NCBI GenBank assembly: GCA_963780715.1
Contig: CAWADK010000020.1
Span: forward strand, 87,075 to 151,074
Length of the DNA stretch: 64,000 bases
Reading direction: 5' to 3'
Source of the DNA: JALORV01 sp963780715
Lineage (GTDB): Bacteria; Pseudomonadota; Gammaproteobacteria; Burkholderiales; Burkholderiaceae_F
A program made the position numbers and the translations under genes. Below are positions 59,697-64,000 of the stretch, in pieces. Position 1 is the stretch's first letter, and each line of letters begins with the position of its first letter. The notes beneath the pieces are model-generated. The model saw nothing but the letters and a program-made list of their open reading frames with translations, searched no databases and was not told the origin of the DNA.

Positions 59697-60935
59697 CTAC
59701 TTCCCCCCGGCCTTGGCGGCGGGCTGCGGCGCGGCGGACGGGCCCTTGCCCGGTGCGCCTGCCGTCGGCACGGGCGCGCCGCTGGCGGCTGCGGTCGGAT
59801 TGACCTTCGAGCCGGGTCGGGCCTTCTGGACGCCGTCGACGATCACCCGTTCACCGGGCTTGAGGCCGTCGCGGACGATGAGCAGATCGCCGACCGTCTC
59901 GCCCGGCTGAATCGTGCGCAGCGAGACCATGTTGTCAGCACCGACCACGAGCACGCTCTTCATGCCCTGGATCTCCTGCACGGCGCGCTTCGGAACCAGG
60001 ATGGCGTCCTTGGCCATCTCGACCACCGCGCGCACGCGACCGAACTGCCCGGGGCGCAGTTGTCCTTCGGGGTTCGGAAACTCGGCGGCGAAGTTCAGCG
60101 TGCCGGTCTTCTGATCCACCGCCCGGTCGACGATGACGACCTTGCCCTTGTGGGGAAAGACGCTGCCATCGGCGAGTATCAGTTCGAGCGCCGACGAGTC
60201 GTTCCCGCGCTCCTTCCTTTGGGCAAAAAAGCGCAGGTACTCCGCTTCGCTGATGGTCGTGTTGACGCGGATCGGGTCGATGCTCGACACGGTATCGAGC
60301 AGCGTGGCTTCGCCCTTGCCGACCAGGTTGCCCGGAGCCACCAGGCGCTTGCCGATCAGGCCCCTGATCGGCGACTTGATCGACGTATAGCTCAGGTCGA
60401 GTTCTGCTGCGACGACGCCGGACTTGGCCGAGGAAACCGCCGCCTGCGCGGAGAGCAGATTCGCGGCCGCGTTGTCGTAATCCTGCTGGGGCACGGCCCG
60501 CCGTTCGGCCAGGGGCTTCAGGCGCCGTTCGTCGGTTTCCGCCTTGCCGAGTCGCGCCATTGCGATCTCGAGTTCGGCCTTGGCTTGTGCCAGCTTTGCC
60601 TCGAACTCGCGCCGGTCGAGAGTGAAAAGCAACTGGTCCTTCTTGACGATCGTGCCCTCGGTGAAGTGCTGCGCTTCGAGGAAGGCCTGCACGCGGGCGC
60701 GGATTTCAACCGTTTCCCGCGCATCGGTCTGGGCCACGAACTCGCCGTATATCGGCACGGTCTTCTGGACGACTTCAGTGACGACAACCGCCGGCGGGGG
60801 CGGAGCGACTGCCTGCTTGGCCTTGTCGCCGTCCTTGCCGCTGTCGCAGGCCGTCAGCGAAGCAACCATCATCGCGGCACCGAGTGTCGTCACCACCGTG
60901 GCCCACGAACGGCCCGTCATTAACCACCGCACCAT
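59697..60935 (-). CDS. RND efflux periplasmic adaptor (membrane fusion protein)
   Basis: 412 residues. Lipoprotein signal with MMVASLTACDSGKDGDKAKQ (lipobox LTAC, Cys near 32). Adaptor domains in order: barrel/lipoyl (IRARVQAFLEAQHFTEGTIV), helical hairpin (AKAELEIAMARLGKAETDER, LLSAQAAVSSAKSGVVAAEL), YTSIKSPIRGLIGKRLVAPG (second lipoyl half) and membrane-proximal domain ending in a Pro/Ala-rich tail (AAASGAPVPTAGAPGKGPSA). ATG 60935 is preceded by GGAGAGTGAG. First gene of the efflux operon; no regulator gene is adjacent. Confidence 0.96.
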   Translation of the reverse strand: MVRWLMTGRSWATVVTTLGAAMMVASLTACDSGKDGDKAKQAVAPPPPAVVVTEVVQKTVPIYGEFVAQTDARETVEIRARVQAFLEAQHFTEGTIVKKDQLLFTLDRREFEAKLAQAKAELEIAMARLGKAETDERRLKPLAERRAVPQQDYDNAAANLLSAQAAVSSAKSGVVAAELDLSYTSIKSPIRGLIGKRLVAPGNLVGKGEATLLDTVSSIDPIRVNTTISEAEYLRFFAQRKERGNDSSALELILADGSVFPHKGKVVIVDRAVDQKTGTLNFAAEFPNPEGQLRPGQFGRVRAVVEMAKDAILVPKRAVQEIQGMKSVLVVGADNMVSLRTIQPGETVGDLLIVRDGLKPGERVIVDGVQKARPGSKVNPTAAASGAPVPTAGAPGKGPSAAPQPAAKAGGK

Positions 60936-61096
60936 CTCACTCTCCTTACGACGGGATCCAGGACCCACGATCAATCCGAAATACGGTTTTGCGCCCAAAC
61001 GTCTCCGTCCGGACGTGTCAATCAACGAGAGGTTACATCGTGCCGCAGTGCGGCGCTTTCGGCTGCGCGAACCGGAGTCAAGGCCGCACATCGCTG

Positions 61097-62188
61097 TCAC
61101 CGGGGCACCGGCGGCAGCAGGTACAGCGTCATTGCAAAGATCAAGTACACCATCAACAGCAGCACACCGACGAACCATGCCGAGCGCCCGTTGTTGGTGA
61201 CGAGCGCCGCCGTGATGGTGGCAATGAAGATCATCACCACGGCACCTGGCCACAACTGCAAGTCCATTGGCGTCGGCCCGATCACGTAGCTCAGCAGCAC
61301 CAGCACCGGCGCCACGAACAGCGCGATCTGCGACGCGCTCCCCAGTGCGATGCCGACGCTCAGGTCCAGACGGTTCTTGCGCGCCCCTGAGAACGCCGAG
61401 GCCATCTCCGCGGCGCCGCCCACCAGTGCCACGACGATGAAGCCGACGAACGCAGGGGTCATGCCGAACGCCTCCGCCGCCTTCTGTACCGACTCGACGA
61501 AGATCTCGCTAACCAGTGCCACCAGGATAGTCACGCCGGCCAGCGTGGTCAGCGCCAACCCGATCGGCCACGTCGCTTCTTCTTCGGCGTGCTCTGCGCT
61601 GGCGAATAGCTCGCGGTGGGTCTTCAGTGAAAACAGCATGCCTAGCGCGTAGGCAGCGATCAGCAGAACGGCGAGACCTACGCTGAGTGTCTGAGTAAAT
61701 GCCGCCCGCGCTGCCGGGTCGACGCCAGTGACGGCCGAAGGAATCAGCAGCGCGACGGTGGCAAGGAACAGCAGCCCTGCCTGCATGCGGGCGCTGACGC
61801 GGTTGTATTCCTGCACGTGGTGCTTGAGTCCGCCGAGAAGAAACGAGGCGCCAAGCATGAACAGCGTGTTGGTGACGATCGCGCCCGCGATCGATGCCTT
61901 CACCAGCATGTATTCGCCCGCGCGCAGGGCGGTGAGGGCGATGACCAGTTCGGTCAGGTTGCCGAGTGTCGCGTTGAGCAGGCCGCCGGCAGCGTCACCA
62001 GTCTTGGCCGCAACCGACTCGGTGGCGTGGCTCAGCAGTGTGGCGAGCGGCACGATCGCGAGCACGGACAACACGAAGAGCAGGGTGTGTGCTTCGGGCT
62101 TGAGCTTTGCCGCCGCGAACACCGCCGGCACGAAGGCCAGCAGCCAGAGCAGCGGGTTGTGACGGATTTCCCGGAGCAGGAGGTTCAT
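61097..62188 (-). CDS. CAX-type Ca2+/H+ antiporter
   Basis: 363 residues, about eleven membrane helices. The two alpha-repeats of the cation/Ca2+ exchanger superfamily are visible: GGLLNATLGNLTELVIALTA (c-1, GN.TEL) near residue 70 and VGFIVVALVGGAAEMASAFS (c-2, G..AE) near 240. The GNLTELVIAL sequence assigns it to the CAX rather than the Na+/Ca2+ YrbG branch. An acidic-His helix (LFASAEHAEEEATWP) is in the central loop. It partly overlaps nothing; the next gene upstream ends eight bases away. Confidence 0.95.
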   Translation of the reverse strand: MNLLLREIRHNPLLWLLAFVPAVFAAAKLKPEAHTLLFVLSVLAIVPLATLLSHATESVAAKTGDAAGGLLNATLGNLTELVIALTALRAGEYMLVKASIAGAIVTNTLFMLGASFLLGGLKHHVQEYNRVSARMQAGLLFLATVALLIPSAVTGVDPAARAAFTQTLSVGLAVLLIAAYALGMLFSLKTHRELFASAEHAEEEATWPIGLALTTLAGVTILVALVSEIFVESVQKAAEAFGMTPAFVGFIVVALVGGAAEMASAFSGARKNRLDLSVGIALGSASQIALFVAPVLVLLSYVIGPTPMDLQLWPGAVVMIFIATITAALVTNNGRSAWFVGVLLLMVYLIFAMTLYLLPPVPR

Positions 62189-62195
62189 AGCGTGC

Positions 62196-62627
62196 TCATT
62201 GGGGTGCGGTCGTGAACCTTGCGCCGAGGAGTCTGGCGAAGAAGGCGAAGAAGAACCCGGTGGAAAGTCCGCACATCAGGATGCCCGTCAGTCCCTCCAG
62301 CGGTCCGAGCATGCGCCACGGTTGCGGCAGCACCAGATCGCCGTAACCGACCGTCGCATACGTGACCCCGGAGAAATAGAACGCGGACTCGGCATCCGGC
62401 AGGCATCCGGCCCACAGATAGAACAACGCCCAGACCGCAATCTCGATCAGGTGGATAAGTATCAGCACCCAGGTCAGGCGAATCAGCAGCCAAGTCACGG
62501 GCCAGAAACGCGCCGGCGGCTGGGTATGTACTCTCAATTCGGCCTTGTACAGTGCGGCGAGTCCGACGGCATGCACGGCCACCGTGACCGCCACCAGCGC
62601 ACAGGCGATCAGGGCGATGCTTAACAT
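62196..62627 (-). CDS. Two-TM potassium channel family protein
   Basis: 143 residues. After an N-terminal hydrophobic segment (LIACALVAVTVAVHAVGLAA) and one around residue 45-70, the pore loop YATVGYGDLVLP (selectivity filter TVGYGD) lies near residues 92-103, followed by a last helix LTGILMCGLSTGFFFAFFAR. This is the ion-channel-2 architecture without a RCK/TrkA regulatory domain. It may be gated by voltage or membrane signals; no ligand domain is present. Eight bases separate it from the Ca2+/H+ antiporter gene, so co-expression is likely. Confidence 0.92.
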   Translation of the reverse strand: MLSIALIACALVAVTVAVHAVGLAALYKAELRVHTQPPARFWPVTWLLIRLTWVLILIHLIEIAVWALFYLWAGCLPDAESAFYFSGVTYATVGYGDLVLPQPWRMLGPLEGLTGILMCGLSTGFFFAFFARLLGARFTTAPQ

Positions 62628-62790
62628 ATGCGGCGGCAGGCGGCGTTGCGCGTGGCGTCACTTGGTTGCTGGTCGCCGTCAAAGTGTTCGCCCGTTGGCT
62701 CCGGGGAACGATGACAACCCTGGCTCGATCTCCTCAGTCGCCTCAAGTCTGAAATGCAGTTGAGCAATGCAACGCCGGACTGCGACACTG

Positions 62791-63606
62791 TCACCAACGA
62801 AATGCCGCCGCAATCTGCGGACCGTTGAAATCAAGTTGCTCTATGGGCTTGCCTGATTTCATCTCGTAGTCGAGGTAGCGCCACGAAACGATCACGTCCC
62901 CCCAGCCGAACTGGTAGCCGACGCCGGCCATCGCCTGGAATGTGAGCTTCGATTCCCCGGTGCCGATGTCGAAGTAAAAGGGAGCGATCCATTTGCCGTT
63001 CGCATCGAGTCCGGCCCGGCCCTTGACGCCAACGATGGCGTCCCAGTTCTGCTCCTTCAGTTCGCGCCTGCCCGAGCGGTCAGGCAGGGCAAACTGGCCA
63101 ATGTTGCCGGTGAGGGCGTAGTCCACTTTCGGCCGCACATCCAGCACGCGGGTGCCCGCAAGTACATCGAGCCTGAAGTCCGGATCGTCGATCAGCGCGT
63201 ACGTCCCCGCCAACGACCAGGCCCACAGCTTCAGATCGAAGCTGAGATTGACGTTCACGTCGGCGGGGATGCCCACGCGTCCAATGCTCAGCGCCTTCGA
63301 CTTCTCCTGGGTTTCACCGACGTCCATGTAGGCGAGGTCGGTGTAAACGCCCCACCGGCCGCGGCGCGCCTCGAAGGAACCCATGAAGCCAAATTTCAGG
63401 TCTTCGAGGACCTCGCCGAAGTCGACGGTCAGGTCTTTGCTGGCTCCGGTCGGCGGAAACGTGACTTTGCCGCCGATATCGGCCATGAACAAGTACACGC
63501 TGGCCTCGAACTTCCACACGTCGGCCGATTGCGCAACAACCGTTCCGGGCAGCAGCAGCGCGAGAGCAGGGAGGCCGGCGACAATGGATTTGAGCGCTTT
63601 CATCAT
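62791..63606 (-). CDS. Exported outer-membrane beta-barrel-like protein
   Basis: 271 residues. Signal peptide MMKALKSIVAGLPALALLLP, cleavage after VAQ near residue 26. The mature sequence alternates strand patterns rich in aromatic residues (WKFEASVYLFMADIGGKVTF, FGFMGSFEARRGRWGVYTDL, VGYQFGWGDVIVSWRYLDYE) and ends AAAFRW with a terminal aromatic residue, as in barrel proteins. Resembles a group of hypothetical outer-membrane proteins seen across proteobacteria; function unknown. Start is one of two adjacent ATGs (63606 or 63603). Confidence 0.8.
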   Translation of the reverse strand: MMKALKSIVAGLPALALLLPGTVVAQSADVWKFEASVYLFMADIGGKVTFPPTGASKDLTVDFGEVLEDLKFGFMGSFEARRGRWGVYTDLAYMDVGETQEKSKALSIGRVGIPADVNVNLSFDLKLWAWSLAGTYALIDDPDFRLDVLAGTRVLDVRPKVDYALTGNIGQFALPDRSGRRELKEQNWDAIVGVKGRAGLDANGKWIAPFYFDIGTGESKLTFQAMAGVGYQFGWGDVIVSWRYLDYEMKSGKPIEQLDFNGPQIAAAFRW

Positions 63607-63699
63607 CACGTCCACTTTGACAGCCGTGCAAAGGCAGGCAACCTGCGACGCCCAAGCGGCGCAGGATTGCGAACTTCGCATTTGGCGCACAGGCCGGAA

Positions 63700-64000
63700 C
63701 TATTTCTTTGGCGCTGCCGGCTTGGCTGCCGGTGTCACCGACACCGCGAGCGCCTCGGTATAGGTCGCCTGGATCTGGTCGCCGACGGCGATCAGCTTGA
63801 ATTGCTCGGGGTCGCGCGCCTTCAATTCGACCGTCCGCTCCGGACCCTTCACGGTGATGGTCTGCGTCGCCGCGTCGAGCTTGATGACGTCGCCGACGAC
63901 CGTGATCTGCCGTCCGGCCATGCCCGCCGGTGTCGCACCGGGCTTCGCGCCGGCGACCCCGGCCTTCTCGGTCTTCTCGACCTTCATGCCACCGCCCTTC
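63700..64000 (-). CDS. C-terminal part of an unknown, probably exported protein (5' end outside window)
   Basis: The frame is open through the right edge (KGGG precedes the ATG at 63987), so the protein probably starts beyond the window, where a signal peptide would be expected. The visible part has an Ala/Gly/Pro/Lys-rich linker (GVAGAKPGATPAGMAGR), then a small beta domain: ITVVGDVIKLDAATQTITVK, RTVELKARDPEQFKLIAVGD, QIQATYTEALAVSVTPAAK. This VGD..K.D...TITV pattern recalls small periplasmic beta-barrel proteins. Function unknown. Confidence 0.65.
   Translation of the reverse strand, partial: KGGGMKVEKTEKAGVAGAKPGATPAGMAGRQITVVGDVIKLDAATQTITVKGPERTVELKARDPEQFKLIAVGDQIQATYTEALAVSVTPAAKPAAPKK

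Noticed and set aside
63700..63987. A complete 95-residue protein starting at 63987
   Set aside because: The frame is open to the window edge and the expected signal peptide is missing, so it is treated as the end of a larger gene.

Overview
The window is high-GC DNA with tightly packed, ATGA-overlapping genes. Its content is that of a proteobacterium, most likely a betaproteobacterium of the Burkholderiales/Rhodocyclales type: a Cupriavidus-style hox/hyp hydrogenase operon, Crp/Fnr regulators, Tat and lipoprotein signals, an RND efflux system, and a hybrid kinase with a ring of betaproteobacterial-looking motifs. The taxonomic call is inference from gene families only. No rRNA, tRNA, CRISPR array, complete IS element or phage module was seen.

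Layout. 1-3057 (minus): end of a branched-chain amino acid ABC transporter (livK-like binding protein, livH, livM cut by the window edge). 3303-5943: a hybrid histidine kinase with an apparent one-base frameshift, facing a LuxR-type response regulator. 6062-9357: purT, a diheme cytochrome, two tandem small c-type cytochromes and a RatA-type START protein. 9408-17456 (minus): a complete nine-gene V/A-type ATPase operon (G/H, C, I, K, F, E, A, B, D) behind a promoter with two Crp/Fnr-like palindromes at about -41.5 and -93.5. 17746-21748: a damaged stretch (RraA-like, ArsR-rhodanese, sterol desaturase, GNAT, DsrE), every gene with indels or junctions. 22065: yaeQ.

22650-38922 (minus) is the centrepiece: hoxK-G-Z-(higA)-M-L-O-Q-R-T-V, hypA-B-F-C-D-E, hoxX. 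This is a membrane-bound [NiFe] uptake hydrogenase with the extra small-subunit cysteines of oxygen-tolerant group 1d enzymes, its cytochrome b partner, all dedicated maturation factors, and HoxX. A lone HigA-type antitoxin sits inside it, and a 20-codon micro-ORF links hypD to hypE by ATGA overlaps at both ends. An FNR-like box lies between this operon and a divergent cyclic-nucleotide-domain protein.

39730-43651: SDR/DUF2867 protein, CBS protein, DUF2892 protein, Crp/Fnr regulator, DUF2799 lipoprotein. 44176-46972 (plus): five unrelated small genes (RibD/DHFR-like, GNAT, P-loop kinase-like, VOC, SMR exporter), each separated by a palindrome-bearing spacer. They resemble an integron cassette array without an integrase. 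47140-64000: DASS and SulP anion transporters, a GNAT, an RRM-like protein, a VIT-like membrane protein, PPK2, a DUF4105-like exported protein, a tripartite RND efflux operon, a CAX-type Ca2+/H+ antiporter, a K+-channel protein and exported proteins.

Together the window shows a respiratory bacterium able to oxidise H2 aerobically, with an accessory rotary ATPase. Indels cluster between 4.5 and 23.8 kb and none were noticed after 24.4 kb. Many lie in short homopolymers, so some may be sequencing artefacts.
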